Shown: positions 1 through 8,410 of the stretch, one piece after another
Position numbering within the stretch: position 1 is the first letter of the stretch
Layout of the letters: the number at the start of each line of letters is the position of its first letter
Assembly: GCF_008386505.1 (NCBI RefSeq)
Contig: NZ_VUNZ01000006.1
Coordinates: 92,776-156,775, forward strand
DNA from: Chryseobacterium sediminis
GTDB taxonomy: Bacteria; Bacteroidota; Bacteroidia; Flavobacteriales; Weeksellaceae
Direction: 5' to 3'
DNA length: 64,000 bases
Notes under the pieces: generated by a model
Told to the model about the DNA's origin: nothing
Seen by the model: the letters and a program-made list of their open reading frames with translations, nothing else
Database searches by the model: none
Position numbers and translations under genes: made by a program

Positions 1-954
1 GGAGAATTCAAAATTGGTAATACAATTGCCAAAACAGTTAACGAGAATTTTATCACCCTTGAAGTTATATTTTCCGGTCTTGTGGCAGCTATTGCCTGGA
101 ACCTGCTTACATGGTGGTTCGGAATCCCTTCTTCATCATCACATACGCTGATCGGAGGTTTCCTGGGAGCAGCTCTTATGCATGCTTTTATGATGGATTA
201 TCATGCTGTAGCAGCAGCACAGCCGGATCTTGGAATGTGGGGTACTATTAAAGAAGCTTTCAGCCAGGTGACCCATCAGAGTGTAGTAAAGTTTGATAAA
301 GTAATTCCTATTTTCCTGTTCATTTTCATGGCACCGATTATAGGGATGATTATCTCAATCATCATTACACTGATTATTGTACACCTTTATAAAAGATCAA
401 ACCCGCACAAAGCAGACCAGTCTTTCAAAAGATTACAGTTGGCTTCTTCAGCTTTATTCAGTTTAGGACACGGTTTGAATGATGCACAGAAAGTTATGGG
501 TATCATTGGTGCAGCTCTTATCTACTACCATGTTGAAATGCTGCATGATCCAATCTATCTGAACATTCCTGCTGCAGGGCGTTTCGATTATTTTGCTCAG
601 CATTACCTTTGGGTTCCTTTGGTTTCGTTCCTTGCAATTGGTTTAGGAACAATGAGTGGTGGCTGGAAGATCATCAAGACAATGGGTACTAAGATTACTA
701 AGGTAACTTCATTAGAAGGAGTAAGTGCTGAAACTGCAGGTGCTATTACTTTATTTATTACAGACCACTTTGGTATTCCTGTATCTACAACACATACCAT
801 TACAGGTTCTATTATCGGGGTAGGACTTACAAAAAGGATTTCTGCCGTAAGATGGGGGATTACTGTAAGCTTACTTTGGGCTTGGGTTCTTACCATTCCA
901 ATCTCTGCAATTGTTGCAGGAATTACTTATCTGGTGGTTACCTTCCTTTTCTAA
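1..954 (+). CDS. Inorganic phosphate transporter, PiT family (5' end outside window)
   Basis: Low-affinity phosphate:cation symporter of the inner membrane. The frame is open from base 1, so the start lies to the left; about 317 residues are visible. Two internal-repeat signatures typical of PiT are seen: GIPSSSSHTLIGG near the left edge and GIPVSTTHTITG near the C-terminus, each followed by a hydrophobic segment, and an SLGHGLNDAQKVMG segment in the middle. Several membrane helices are evident. The gene ends 24 bases before a hairpin terminator, so it is the last gene of its transcript. The family is clear; the transported ion cannot be told from sequence. Confidence 0.9.
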   Translation, partial: GEFKIGNTIAKTVNENFITLEVIFSGLVAAIAWNLLTWWFGIPSSSSHTLIGGFLGAALMHAFMMDYHAVAAAQPDLGMWGTIKEAFSQVTHQSVVKFDKVIPIFLFIFMAPIIGMIISIIITLIIVHLYKRSNPHKADQSFKRLQLASSALFSLGHGLNDAQKVMGIIGAALIYYHVEMLHDPIYLNIPAAGRFDYFAQHYLWVPLVSFLAIGLGTMSGGWKIIKTMGTKITKVTSLEGVSAETAGAITLFITDHFGIPVSTTHTITGSIIGVGLTKRISAVRWGITVSLLWAWVLTIPISAIVAGITYLVVTFLF

Positions 955-977
955 AAAACAAATCATATAATTATATA

Positions 978-1009
978 AACTTTGTCCGTTTGGGCAAAGT
1001 TTTTTGTTT
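978..1009 (+). terminator. Rho-independent terminator after the PiT gene
   Basis: Stem CTTTGTCC (980-987) pairs with GGGCAAAG (992-999) around a GTTT loop, with one G-T wobble and two flanking A-T pairs, and runs into a T-tract. Confidence 0.75.
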
Positions 1010-1029
1010 TATAAAGCCTCGAAAAATCG

Positions 1030-1037
1030 TATTTTTG
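1030..1037 (+). promoter_or_regulatory. Putative -7 box for the polyprenyl synthase gene
   Basis: TATTTTTG fits the Bacteroidota -7 consensus TAnnTTTG and lies 18 bases before the ATG. No -33 TTTG at ideal spacing is seen (nearest TTG is 23 bases upstream), so this is tentative. Confidence 0.4.
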
Positions 1038-1055
1038 TTCAAATTAAAAGATTTT

Positions 1056-2027
1056 ATGGAATTTTTAGACAGATACCAGCAGATTGTTGCAGACGCCATC
1101 ACTAAATATACTTTTAAAGATAAACCTTCGGAGCTGTATGACCCGATGAATTATATTATTTCCCATGGTGGAAAGCGTCTTCGTCCTATTATGGTGCTGA
1201 TGGCTTGTGAGATGTTCGGCGGAGATCTTAAGCAGGCAATTAAGCCGGCATTGGCTATCGAGTTTTTCCATAACTTCACGCTGATCCATGATGATATTAT
1301 GGATGAAGCTCCTTTAAGAAGAAACAAACCTACCATTCATACTTTACATGGTCTTAATGTAGGAATCCTTTCCGGAGACGGGCTGATGCTTAAAGCCTAT
1401 AAGTTTTTTGAGGATCTGGAGCCTGAAATCTTTAAGGCATGTATCAGAATATTTACACACACCGGACTTCTGCTTTGTGAAGGACAACAGTATGATATCA
1501 ACTTTGAAACTCAGAAAGATGTAACTTTTGATGACTATATCAGAATGATTACTTATAAAACAGGAGTTTTGAGTGCTTCATCATTTGAAATCGGAGCGTT
1601 GATTGCAAGAGCTGATTTTAAAGATGCTAAAGCTATTTTCAACTTCGGAAAGCATATCGGGATTGCATTCCAGATTATGGATGATTATCTTGATGTATTT
1701 GGTGATCAGGCACAGTTTGGGAAAAAACATGCCGGAGATATTTATGAAAACAAGAAAACCGTTCTGTATCTGTTAGCAAGAGAACATGCTACGGACGAAG
1801 AAAGAAAAGAGCTTGATTACTGGTATTCTAAAAAGACTGAAAACGTTGATAAAGTCTATGGAGTAGAAAAGATATTCAGAAGAACCAAAGTAGATGAAAA
1901 AGCGTTACGTCTGATCGAAAAACATAATGAAATAGGACAAAGCTATCTTCAGAAAATAGATGTTCCGGAAGAAAAGAAAAAACCTTTTATCGAACTGGCA
2001 AATTATTTGTTGAGAAGAGAAAGTTAA
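1056..2027 (+). CDS. Polyprenyl diphosphate synthase (trans-isoprenyl diphosphate synthase)
   Basis: Condenses isopentenyl diphosphate onto an allylic diphosphate to make prenyl chains for quinones or lipid carriers; cytoplasmic. 323 residues, normal for the family. The first Asp-rich motif is in LIHDDIMDEA (about residue 72-80) followed by the RR of LRRNKPT; the second is MDDYLDVFGD near residue 208. The N-terminal HGGKRLRP is the usual substrate-binding segment. The frame is open further upstream, but that extension would cross the preceding terminator and has no family similarity; the ATG at 1056 with a -7 box just ahead is preferred. Chain length cannot be decided from motifs alone. Confidence 0.92.
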   Translation: MEFLDRYQQIVADAITKYTFKDKPSELYDPMNYIISHGGKRLRPIMVLMACEMFGGDLKQAIKPALAIEFFHNFTLIHDDIMDEAPLRRNKPTIHTLHGLNVGILSGDGLMLKAYKFFEDLEPEIFKACIRIFTHTGLLLCEGQQYDINFETQKDVTFDDYIRMITYKTGVLSASSFEIGALIARADFKDAKAIFNFGKHIGIAFQIMDDYLDVFGDQAQFGKKHAGDIYENKKTVLYLLAREHATDEERKELDYWYSKKTENVDKVYGVEKIFRRTKVDEKALRLIEKHNEIGQSYLQKIDVPEEKKKPFIELANYLLRRES

Positions 2028-2043
2028 TAGAGGTAGTAGATGG

Positions 2044-2078
2044 TAGATAGCAGGTAACAGCAATTTACCTGCTATCTA
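2044..2078. repeat. Perfect 14-bp inverted repeat between polyprenyl synthase and GSCFA genes
   Basis: TAGATAGCAGGTAA (2044-2057) pairs perfectly with TTACCTGCTATCTA (2065-2078) around a 7-base loop, followed by TTTT. It could be a weak terminator of the synthase transcript or a dispersed intergenic palindrome. Confidence 0.6.
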
Positions 2079-2103
2079 TTTTCTGCCACCTAATACCTAC
2101 ACG

Positions 2104-3054
2104 ATGAAATTCAGAACAGAAGTTGATATTCCTGCATCAGATAAAAAGATTGAGATTGAAGATAAAATATTTTCAATAGGCTCATGTTTTGCCTCTGAAA
2201 TGACTGATTTACTTAAGGATGGACAGCTTCAGACTCTTAATAATCCCTTTGGAACGATTTTTAACCCTTTTTCAATCAATAACGCCGTCAATAGATTACA
2301 TGATTCTGCGTTTTATGAAGAAGAGGAATTAATTACCTACAATGAAGAATATATTTCTCTGGATCATCACACCAGTTTTGATACCCGGTATATTCATCAG
2401 ACTTTAGATAAAATAAATGGGGCTATTGAAGCGGGAAACGCCTTTCTTCAGGAAGCCGACTGGATCATTATTACTTACGGTTCCTCATTTATTTATGAAT
2501 TTCTTCCTAAGAACAAGCTGGTGGCCAACTGTCACAAAATTCCACAAAAGTTTTTTGAGAAAAGACTGCTTTCCCATCAGGAGCTTACAAGTTCTATTTA
2601 TCAGACGATTCTGGACCTTAAGGATATTTGTAAAGAAGGAGTACAGATCCTATTCACCGTTTCCCCTGTAAGGCATACTAAAGATGGAATGGTAGAAAAC
2701 CAGTTAAGTAAATCCAAATTAATTACCGCTATCCACGAGTCCATTTCTCTCTTTGAAGACTGTCATTATCTTCCCGTCTATGAGATTTTGATGGATGATC
2801 TCCGGGACTACCGTTTTTATAAAGAAGACATGATTCATCCAAGCACGCAAGCGGTTAATTATATTTTTGAGAAATTTGGGAATGCCTATTTTTCAGGTGA
2901 GACTCAGCATTTTATTAAAGAAAATTTTAAGATTATCAAGGCACTGGAACATAAGACCAGTGACAAGAAGGACCCTAAGTTTATAGAATTCAGGGAGAAA
3001 TTAGATCAAAGGATTGAAATTCAGCGGAAAAAGGTAAAACATAAAATATTTTAA
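2104..3054 (+). CDS. GSCFA domain-containing protein
   Basis: A member of the GSCFA family, found widely in Bacteroidota and related to SGNH/GDSL hydrolases; the substrate is not known. 316 residues. The name-giving motif is IGSCFASEM (about residue 26-34), carrying the presumed nucleophile Ser. A late DMIHPSTQAV segment (about residue 241-250) contains the D-x-x-H pair expected for the catalytic Asp/His of the SGNH fold. No signal peptide is seen, so it is likely cytoplasmic. The next gene starts at the base after its stop codon, so the two are co-transcribed and probably translationally coupled. The family call is firm; the function is open. Confidence 0.85.
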   Translation: MKFRTEVDIPASDKKIEIEDKIFSIGSCFASEMTDLLKDGQLQTLNNPFGTIFNPFSINNAVNRLHDSAFYEEEELITYNEEYISLDHHTSFDTRYIHQTLDKINGAIEAGNAFLQEADWIIITYGSSFIYEFLPKNKLVANCHKIPQKFFEKRLLSHQELTSSIYQTILDLKDICKEGVQILFTVSPVRHTKDGMVENQLSKSKLITAIHESISLFEDCHYLPVYEILMDDLRDYRFYKEDMIHPSTQAVNYIFEKFGNAYFSGETQHFIKENFKIIKALEHKTSDKKDPKFIEFREKLDQRIEIQRKKVKHKIF

Positions 3055-3576
3055 ATGCTTGATTTTACCAGAATTGACTATCTGAAAGATGGAAATGAAA
3101 GACAGAAAAAAGCTTATGAAATTCTTACAAAGTATCATGTCTTTGAGAAGCTGAAAGATTATTCACCCATTTTAGCAGGAACTGTTCCTATAGAGATTGA
3201 TATCAAAGGAAGTGATTTGGACCTTATTTTCGAGGTGGATTTAAAATTTGAACAAGACTTTCTGGATGATTTACTATTTTGTCAGCTTATTCCTCAAGAC
3301 GTAGAAGTGGAATATCCCATTGTGAACGGTGAAAAATGCATTACAATAAATTTTATGCTGGAAGGGTTTCCCATCGAAATTTTCGGACAAAATAAACCTA
3401 CAACTGAGCAGAATGCCTACCTTCATATGGTTTCCGAATACAAAATATTGCAGGAAAAAGGAGAAAAATTTAAACAAAAAATAATAGAACTTAAAAAACA
3501 GGGAATAAAAACAGAACCCGCCTTTGGGTTATTGCTGGGGCTTGAAAATCCTTATGAAGATCTGTTAAAATACTAA
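3055..3576 (+). CDS. DUF4269 family protein (nucleotidyltransferase-like)
   Basis: 173 residues. The segment ILAGTVPIEIDIKGSDLDLI (about residue 40-59) resembles the G-S-x-x-x-x-S-D-x-D core of nucleotidyltransferase-fold proteins, with S-D-L-D as possible metal ligands and a later acidic EVEY. The family is known as DUF4269 in Bacteroidota and Bacilli; no reaction has been assigned. It abuts the GSCFA gene and is followed six bases later by tatD, so it belongs to this operon. It could instead be a non-catalytic nucleotidyltransferase-fold protein; the antitoxin role of some such folds is not supported by its neighbours here. Confidence 0.75.
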   Translation: MLDFTRIDYLKDGNERQKKAYEILTKYHVFEKLKDYSPILAGTVPIEIDIKGSDLDLIFEVDLKFEQDFLDDLLFCQLIPQDVEVEYPIVNGEKCITINFMLEGFPIEIFGQNKPTTEQNAYLHMVSEYKILQEKGEKFKQKIIELKKQGIKTEPAFGLLLGLENPYEDLLKY

Positions 3577-3581
3577 GAAAA

Positions 3582-4349
3582 ATGATTGATACACATACCC
3601 ATTTATACGCAGAAGAATTTGATGAAGACAGAAAAGAAGCTATTCAGAGAGCTTTAGATAAAGGAATTACAGAATTCTATCTTCCTGCCATCGATTCTGA
3701 ATCGCACGAAAAAATGCTGCAGCTGGAAACAGAATATCCGGGACAGATTTTCTCAATGATGGGATTACATCCTTGTTATGTAAAACCGGAATCGTGGGAA
3801 AAAGAACTTGAAATTGTAAAAAATTATCTCGATCAAAGACATTTTCCGGCGATAGGAGAAATCGGGATTGATCTGTATTGGGATAAAACAACCTTAGATA
3901 TTCAGGTGAAAGCCTTTGAAAAACAGATTGACTGGGCTATAGAAAAAGACCTTCCGATTGTAATTCATACAAGAGAAAGCTTTGATGAAACATTTGAAGT
4001 GTTGGAAAGAAAAAAACACCCGAAGCTGAGAGGGATTTTCCATTGCTTTTCAGGAAATCTGGAACAGGCACAATACGCTGTTGACCTTAATTTTATTTTG
4101 GGAATTGGTGGAGTAGTAACGTTCAAAAATGGGAAAATAGATCAGTTTCTGAGTGAAATTCCATTGGACAAAATTGTTCTGGAAACAGATTCTCCTTATC
4201 TGGCACCGGTACCTCACAGAGGAAAAAGAAACGAAAGCTCCTATCTGGATCTGGTTGCTGGAAAATTGGTAGATATTTATGGGAAAGATTTTTCTGAGAT
4301 AGACCGCCTTACTACAGAAAATGCTAAAAATATTTTTAAAATAGCATAA
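3582..4349 (+). CDS. TatD family metal-dependent deoxyribonuclease
   Basis: TIM-barrel metal-dependent hydrolase of the TatD DNase group, cytoplasmic, implicated in DNA turnover and repair. 255 residues, full length. Metal ligands are visible in the expected order: DTHTHL (residue 3-8), GEIGID in the middle, VIHTRES, IFHCFSG and the final LETDSPYL. Bacterial TatD orthologues have the same pattern. The gene lies in the GSCFA-DUF4269-tatD-membrane protein operon, with three bases between its stop and the next start. Which of the several TatD paralogue groups it belongs to is not decided. Confidence 0.93.
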   Translation: MIDTHTHLYAEEFDEDRKEAIQRALDKGITEFYLPAIDSESHEKMLQLETEYPGQIFSMMGLHPCYVKPESWEKELEIVKNYLDQRHFPAIGEIGIDLYWDKTTLDIQVKAFEKQIDWAIEKDLPIVIHTRESFDETFEVLERKKHPKLRGIFHCFSGNLEQAQYAVDLNFILGIGGVVTFKNGKIDQFLSEIPLDKIVLETDSPYLAPVPHRGKRNESSYLDLVAGKLVDIYGKDFSEIDRLTTENAKNIFKIA

Positions 4350-4352
4350 TTA

Positions 4353-5498
4353 ATGAATGCCCTGTTAAATTTTACCAGGAACAATCGGTTGAATAGTATA
4401 TTGCTGTTTGCTGTTTATTTCATAATCAATCTTTTATTTCTTACGAAATATGGAATCAGACAGTCTTTTGTTCCTCTTAATATTTTAATTATTCTTTTTT
4501 CAGGAGGTAATTTGTTATTATTTTCTTTAGGAAAATGGTCTTGGTTGAAAAAAATATGGACTGAGAAATCAGTATATCTCCTTGTAACCGCTATAGCTGT
4601 TGTTTACATTGCTATGTGCCATGTGATGAAAGATCCTTACAAAATGAATATTGATAGATGGGCAACGTTAGAATTTTCTCTGCAGCATTGGATAAAAGGT
4701 GAATATATTTATGATACTCCAAATTTCATGGGAAATTTATCATCTTATCTTCCCGGGCAGTTGCTTTTATCAAGTGTTTTTTATTTTTTAGGGAATGTAG
4801 GCTACCTTCAGGTTTCAGCTTTTTTATTGTTTTCGTATGTTATTTTTTTAGAATTTAAGGGCAATTTTCATAGATTTCTTGCGATATTAATGTTAGGCAT
4901 TTCTTTGGCCTATATTTATGAAGTGGTTTGTAAGAGTGATTTTATCTCTTCCTTTATTGCGGTTGCAGCCTTCATTCTTTTTTGGAGCAGAAAATTTAAA
5001 GACGATTATTTTAAGAAGCCTTTTCTGTTAGGAATAGGTATAGGAATTTTATGTCTTACAAGAAGTGCAGTGATTATTCCATTGATTATTTTTTTATTAA
5101 ATCCTTTTATTAAAACCAGCTGGGAAAATAAAATAAAATTTGGAATAAGTTTTTTATTGACGGCAGTAATATTATTGGCATCCGTTCTGCTGCCTGGCAA
5201 AAGTGTTGAGCATGTGCTGCAATATAATCCTCTTAATCTTCAGGGGCAAAGCAATAAATTTGTTATGCTGTTCTTTATTATACTGTCAATCATACTTTCC
5301 TTTTATGTAAAAAAAATAGAAACGGTATTTTACTATTCAGCATATATTCTTTTTTTCGTAATGTTGAGTTTTGTAAGTGAGCAGTATGTGACCTTAGGGT
5401 TTTCTTATCAGAATAATTTCTTTTCTACAACTTATCTGGCTGCTTGTTTACCTTTCTGTATTATCGGTTATTGCTATACAAAACAAAAGGCAGAATAA
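4353..5498 (+). CDS. Multi-pass membrane protein, possible GT-C fold glycosyltransferase
   Basis: 381 residues with roughly ten hydrophobic segments. A larger loop after the second or third helix carries NIDRWATLEFS and YDTPNFMGNLSSYLPG, an arrangement like the first extracytoplasmic loop of GT-C enzymes that take sugars from polyprenyl-phosphate donors. No diagnostic acidic motif is certain. It is the last gene of the GSCFA-DUF4269-tatD operon and ends just before a bidirectional terminator. I do not recognise a named family, so the glycosyltransferase idea is inference from topology only; a Wzy-like or unassigned integral membrane role is also possible. Confidence 0.6.
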   Translation: MNALLNFTRNNRLNSILLFAVYFIINLLFLTKYGIRQSFVPLNILIILFSGGNLLLFSLGKWSWLKKIWTEKSVYLLVTAIAVVYIAMCHVMKDPYKMNIDRWATLEFSLQHWIKGEYIYDTPNFMGNLSSYLPGQLLLSSVFYFLGNVGYLQVSAFLLFSYVIFLEFKGNFHRFLAILMLGISLAYIYEVVCKSDFISSFIAVAAFILFWSRKFKDDYFKKPFLLGIGIGILCLTRSAVIIPLIIFLLNPFIKTSWENKIKFGISFLLTAVILLASVLLPGKSVEHVLQYNPLNLQGQSNKFVMLFFIILSIILSFYVKKIETVFYYSAYILFFVMLSFVSEQYVTLGFSYQNNFFSTTYLAACLPFCIIGYCYTKQKAE

Positions 5499-5512
5499 TA
5501 AACTATAAATAA

Positions 5513-5539
5513 AAAAGTCCTTTTCAAAAAAGGACTTTT
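5513..5539. terminator. Bidirectional terminator between convergent genes
   Basis: AAAAGTCCTTTT (5513-5524) pairs with AAAAGGACTTTT (5528-5539) around a 3-base loop, with A-rich and T-rich flanks. It serves the membrane-protein operon on the plus strand and the DEAD-box gene on the minus strand. Confidence 0.85.
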
Positions 5540-5542
5540 ATT

Positions 5543-6847
5543 TTATTTCTTTCTGGTGAAATTCTTATTTTTAGGCTTTTTAAATCCTACAGATGCTCCA
5601 GCAGAAGGCTTTTTACGGTTGTTATTTGACCTTGAATTATTACTGTTACCTGTTTTAGGTTTCTCACCACCTGCATGAACAGGTTTGTTGTTAGAATCCC
5701 TTTTTTGAGCAACCAGATCATCAGTATGGAACGGATGGTCTTTGATCACAGGAATCTTCTTCCCAATCAGTTTTTCAGTATTCTTTAAATTCAAAAGATC
5801 AAGTCCATCTACAAAAGAAATGGATGTTCCTTCAGCTCCGGCTCTTCCGGTTCTTCCGATTCTGTGTACATACGTTTCAGAAACATCGGAAAGCTCAAAA
5901 TTGATAACGAATTTCAATTCATCAATATCAATTCCTCTCGCTGCAATATCAGTGGCTACAAGAACTCTTGTTTTTCCGGATTTAAAATTATTCAAAGCAT
6001 TTTGTCTCGCATTCTGAGACTTGTTACCATGAATTGCTTCAGCAGAAATATTGTCTTTCTGAAGTTTTCTGGCAATCTTATCTGCTCCGTGCTTCGTTCT
6101 TGCAAATACCAGTACAGAATCTGAAATATCGTTTTGCAGAATGTGAGAAAGCAAATTCAGTTTGTTATCTTTTTCTACAAAATATACAGATTGTTTAATG
6201 GTGTCTGCTGTAGAAGAAACCGGAGTTACCTCTACTTTTACCGGATTATTCAGGATAGAATTAGCCAGTTTTTGGATTTCAGCAGGCATTGTTGCAGAAA
6301 AGAATAAAGTCTGTCTTCTCTGAGGCAAAAGTTTGATGATTCTTTTTACATCATGTACAAATCCCATATCCAGCATTCTGTCTGCTTCATCAAGAACAAA
6401 GATCTCAAGATTTTTCAAACTGATGATGCCCTGAGCTATAAAGTCAAGAAGTCTTCCCGGTGTTGCTACCAGAATATCAACTCCTTTTCTTAAAGCAGCT
6501 TCCTGATTTCCTTGTTTTACCCCTCCAAAAATAACAAGTTGTTTTAATGGAAGATATTTACCGTAAGCATTAATATTTTCCTCAATCTGAATAGCCAGTT
6601 CTCTGGTTGGAGTAAGGATTAACGCTTTTATATGTTTATTGGGAATTTTATTTTTGGATAAATTCTGTAGAATAGGAATAGAAAAAGCAGCTGTTTTACC
6701 AGTTCCTGTCTGTGCGCAGCCTAAAAAGTCTCTGCCGTCTAATATATCAGGAATCGATCTCTCTTGGATAGGAGTAGGAGTCGTGTATCCCTGCTCCTGA
6801 ATTGCTTTTGCAATAGGTTCTATTAAGTTTAAGTCTGTAAAATTCAA
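5543..6847 (-). CDS. DEAD-box ATP-dependent RNA helicase, RhlE-like
   Basis: Unwinds or remodels RNA duplexes in the cytoplasm, for example in ribosome assembly, RNA decay or cold adaptation. 434 residues. Helicase motifs appear in order: Q-motif TPTPIQ, motif I AQTGTGKT, Ia PTRELA, Ib TPGR, motif II DEAD (VLDEADRM), motif III SAT, then ARTKHGADK, ATDIAARGID and HRIGRTGRAG. The C-terminal 70 residues are basic and low complexity (Asn, Lys, Arg), a typical RNA-binding tail. It is monocistronic, with a -7 box about 58 bases before the start. RhlE-type is the best fit, although DeaD-like naming also occurs. Confidence 0.93.
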   Translation of the reverse strand: MNFTDLNLIEPIAKAIQEQGYTTPTPIQERSIPDILDGRDFLGCAQTGTGKTAAFSIPILQNLSKNKIPNKHIKALILTPTRELAIQIEENINAYGKYLPLKQLVIFGGVKQGNQEAALRKGVDILVATPGRLLDFIAQGIISLKNLEIFVLDEADRMLDMGFVHDVKRIIKLLPQRRQTLFFSATMPAEIQKLANSILNNPVKVEVTPVSSTADTIKQSVYFVEKDNKLNLLSHILQNDISDSVLVFARTKHGADKIARKLQKDNISAEAIHGNKSQNARQNALNNFKSGKTRVLVATDIAARGIDIDELKFVINFELSDVSETYVHRIGRTGRAGAEGTSISFVDGLDLLNLKNTEKLIGKKIPVIKDHPFHTDDLVAQKRDSNNKPVHAGGEKPKTGNSNNSRSNNNRKKPSAGASVGFKKPKNKNFTRKK

Positions 6848-6904
6848 ATGAATTATTTTAAAATTTAAATAAAAATTCCTTCAGTCTGAAAGAATTACAT
6901 TCTG

Positions 6905-6912
6905 CAAAGGTA
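6905..6912 (-). promoter_or_regulatory. -7 box for the DEAD-box helicase gene
   Basis: CAAAGGTA on the plus strand reads TACCTTTG on the minus strand, an exact TAnnTTTG match. No convincing -33 TTTG is seen, and a 5' leader of about 50 bases would result. Confidence 0.5.
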
Positions 6913-6984
6913 GTCTAAAAAAAATTAAGATTTTTATATTGCTCTTTTGTGTCCTTTCGGAGATATTTTAAGTCAGAGAAATAT

Positions 6985-7013
6985 AAATGGCCACCCAATA
7001 CGAGCAGCCATTT
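6985..7013 (-). terminator. Hairpin, likely terminator of the outer-membrane barrel gene
   Basis: AAATGGC (6985-6991) pairs with GCCATTT (7007-7013); it lies just past the stop codon of the minus-strand gene that ends at 7037. The trailing T-tract is short on the minus strand. Confidence 0.45.
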
Positions 7014-7036
7014 TTATGGATATGAAAATCTGAAGC

Positions 7037-7675
7037 TTATTTAAATTTATATCCTACACCAGCCTGCAGAAATCCAATTTTAACAGGAACTGCATTGTTT
7101 TTATTCATTTCTATAAAATTGAAATTGTATCTGGCGTCAACAAAAAACTTTTCATTAATCTTATATTCTGCGCCCAGGAAAGGAAATAAATTCAAGGTTT
7201 TTAAAGATTCGTAATTGTGGGTTTCTGCATCAGCAAAAAGATTATCCATTTTTACTTTGGATGATATATTAACCCCTAAATTGATTCCCGCAGATGCAGA
7301 AAGCTCCGGAATAATATAGTATTTGACTGAAATAGGAACCTGTATCTGATTGAATTTGTACTCAAAGTTCATATTACCCGTGTTTACCACTTCATTGCCT
7401 ACCAATTCATACCAGGGATAAGAATCTTTACCACCCAATTGAGTATAGAGTAATTCAGCCTGCAAACCAAATTTAGAAGATAAAGGTTGTTCTGCTACGA
7501 TGCCTGCATAAAAATAGGATTTTGAATCCAGCCCGGTTCCAAAAAAATTCATATTAGATAAGGAATATCCTCCTTTTACACCAAAGCTCATAGATGCCTG
7601 GTCTTTTGTGTTTTCTTGTGCATTCAATAGTGCTGAAAAAGCAAATAATGCAAGAAAAAAAATGTTCTTCTTCAT
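7037..7675 (-). CDS. Outer-membrane beta-barrel protein (PorT/OmpW-like)
   Basis: 212 residues with an N-terminal signal peptide ending near LNAQENT. It then has alternating amphipathic strands (FGVKGGYSLS, FGLQAELLYTQLGG, QVPISVKYY, FLGAEYKIN, FFVDARYNF) and ends in GVGYKFK, a terminal aromatic strand as in outer-membrane barrels. This matches the outer membrane beta-barrel (PorT-like) domain common in Bacteroidota, for which no single function is known. It appears to be monocistronic, with a consensus -7 box 60-70 bases upstream. It could be a minor porin or an assembly factor; nothing in the neighbourhood decides. Confidence 0.8.
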   Translation of the reverse strand: MKKNIFFLALFAFSALLNAQENTKDQASMSFGVKGGYSLSNMNFFGTGLDSKSYFYAGIVAEQPLSSKFGLQAELLYTQLGGKDSYPWYELVGNEVVNTGNMNFEYKFNQIQVPISVKYYIIPELSASAGINLGVNISSKVKMDNLFADAETHNYESLKTLNLFPFLGAEYKINEKFFVDARYNFNFIEMNKNNAVPVKIGFLQAGVGYKFK

Positions 7676-7703
7676 GTTTATTTTAAATGGTTACTAATTT
7701 TAC

Positions 7704-7736
7704 AAAAAAAATAATTCCTCCAAATGAAGGAATTAC
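7704..7736 (-). terminator. Terminator of the DUF6438 lipoprotein gene
   Basis: AATTCCT (7713-7719) pairs with AGGAATT (7728-7734). On the minus strand the stem is followed by a long T-tract (A-run 7704-7710 on the plus strand). Confidence 0.65.
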
Positions 7737-7741
7737 TGTGG

Positions 7742-7749
7742 CAAAGATA
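7742..7749 (-). promoter_or_regulatory. -7 box upstream of the outer-membrane barrel gene
   Basis: The plus strand CAAAGATA is TATCTTTG on the minus strand, the most common form of the Bacteroidota -7 box. No matching -33 element was found, and the leader would be about 60 bases. Confidence 0.4.
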
Positions 7750-7771
7750 ATTTAAATATTGTTTAGTGAAA

Positions 7772-8260
7772 CTATTTCACTTTATTCCATTGTTGGTTCT
7801 TTCTTAAGTTTTCAAAAAACGTATAGACTTCCGAAAGCTTTTCACTTCCACGTTTTCCATAATCTTCCACATTTTTTGAAGTTCCGTCAGCGAATTTGAT
7901 TCTTAAATAAGAGGTTGGAAGATCAGTAATATTGTGTTCACCATATTTGTCGTTTAAGCTTTTTACATTGAGTCCATCCAGCAAGCTGATTAGTTTGTTG
8001 TAATCCTCTTCCTTGATTGTTCCTTTAAAAGTTCCTTCACGAGGCTTGGAAAATTCATCTTTTGAAGGCTTATCATTAAAATTAAAATGTTCCGCTTCAA
8101 AAACTGCTGTTCTGTCCGGACTGATTGTCATTTTAAAAACAGGGCAGAACCCGAAACAGGGAGTAGCCTCATATTCAATAGTAGAATATTTTGAATTTAC
8201 TTTCTGAGAAGTACAGGAAAATAAAAATACAAATGCACAAAGACCTAGTAAATATTTCAT
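7772..8260 (-). CDS. DUF6438 domain lipoprotein
   Basis: 162 residues. The N-terminus has a lipoprotein signal with Cys at FLFSCTSQ (about residue 16), so the protein is anchored in an outer or inner membrane. The motif TPCFGFCPVFKMTIS near residue 33-47 is the conserved two-cysteine C-F-G-x-C-P-x-[FY]-x-x-x-I signature of the DUF6438 family in Bacteroidota, whose function is unknown; the two cysteines may form a disulfide. Its own terminator follows it, and the obgE terminator precedes it, so it is a separate transcription unit. Confidence in the family is good; no role is assigned. Confidence 0.78.
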   Translation of the reverse strand: MKYLLGLCAFVFLFSCTSQKVNSKYSTIEYEATPCFGFCPVFKMTISPDRTAVFEAEHFNFNDKPSKDEFSKPREGTFKGTIKEEDYNKLISLLDGLNVKSLNDKYGEHNITDLPTSYLRIKFADGTSKNVEDYGKRGSEKLSEVYTFFENLRKNQQWNKVK

Positions 8261-8331
8261 AGTTTAAAATTTCAGATGATCTTTCAATAATTATTCCAAT
8301 CTAAAAAATGGAAGATGTATCAAAGGGTAAA

Positions 8332-8363
8332 AATAAAGAGAAGCAATATAGCTTCTCTTTATT
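8332..8363 (-). terminator. Terminator of the obgE transcript
   Basis: AATAAAGAGAAGC (8332-8344) pairs with GCTTCTCTTTATT (8351-8363), a 13-bp perfect stem. On the minus strand it is followed by TTTTAC. Confidence 0.75.
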
Positions 8364-8410
8364 ATTTTCAAAACCCGAATTTACTCCGGAGTTTATATTT
8401 CAGATTTATT

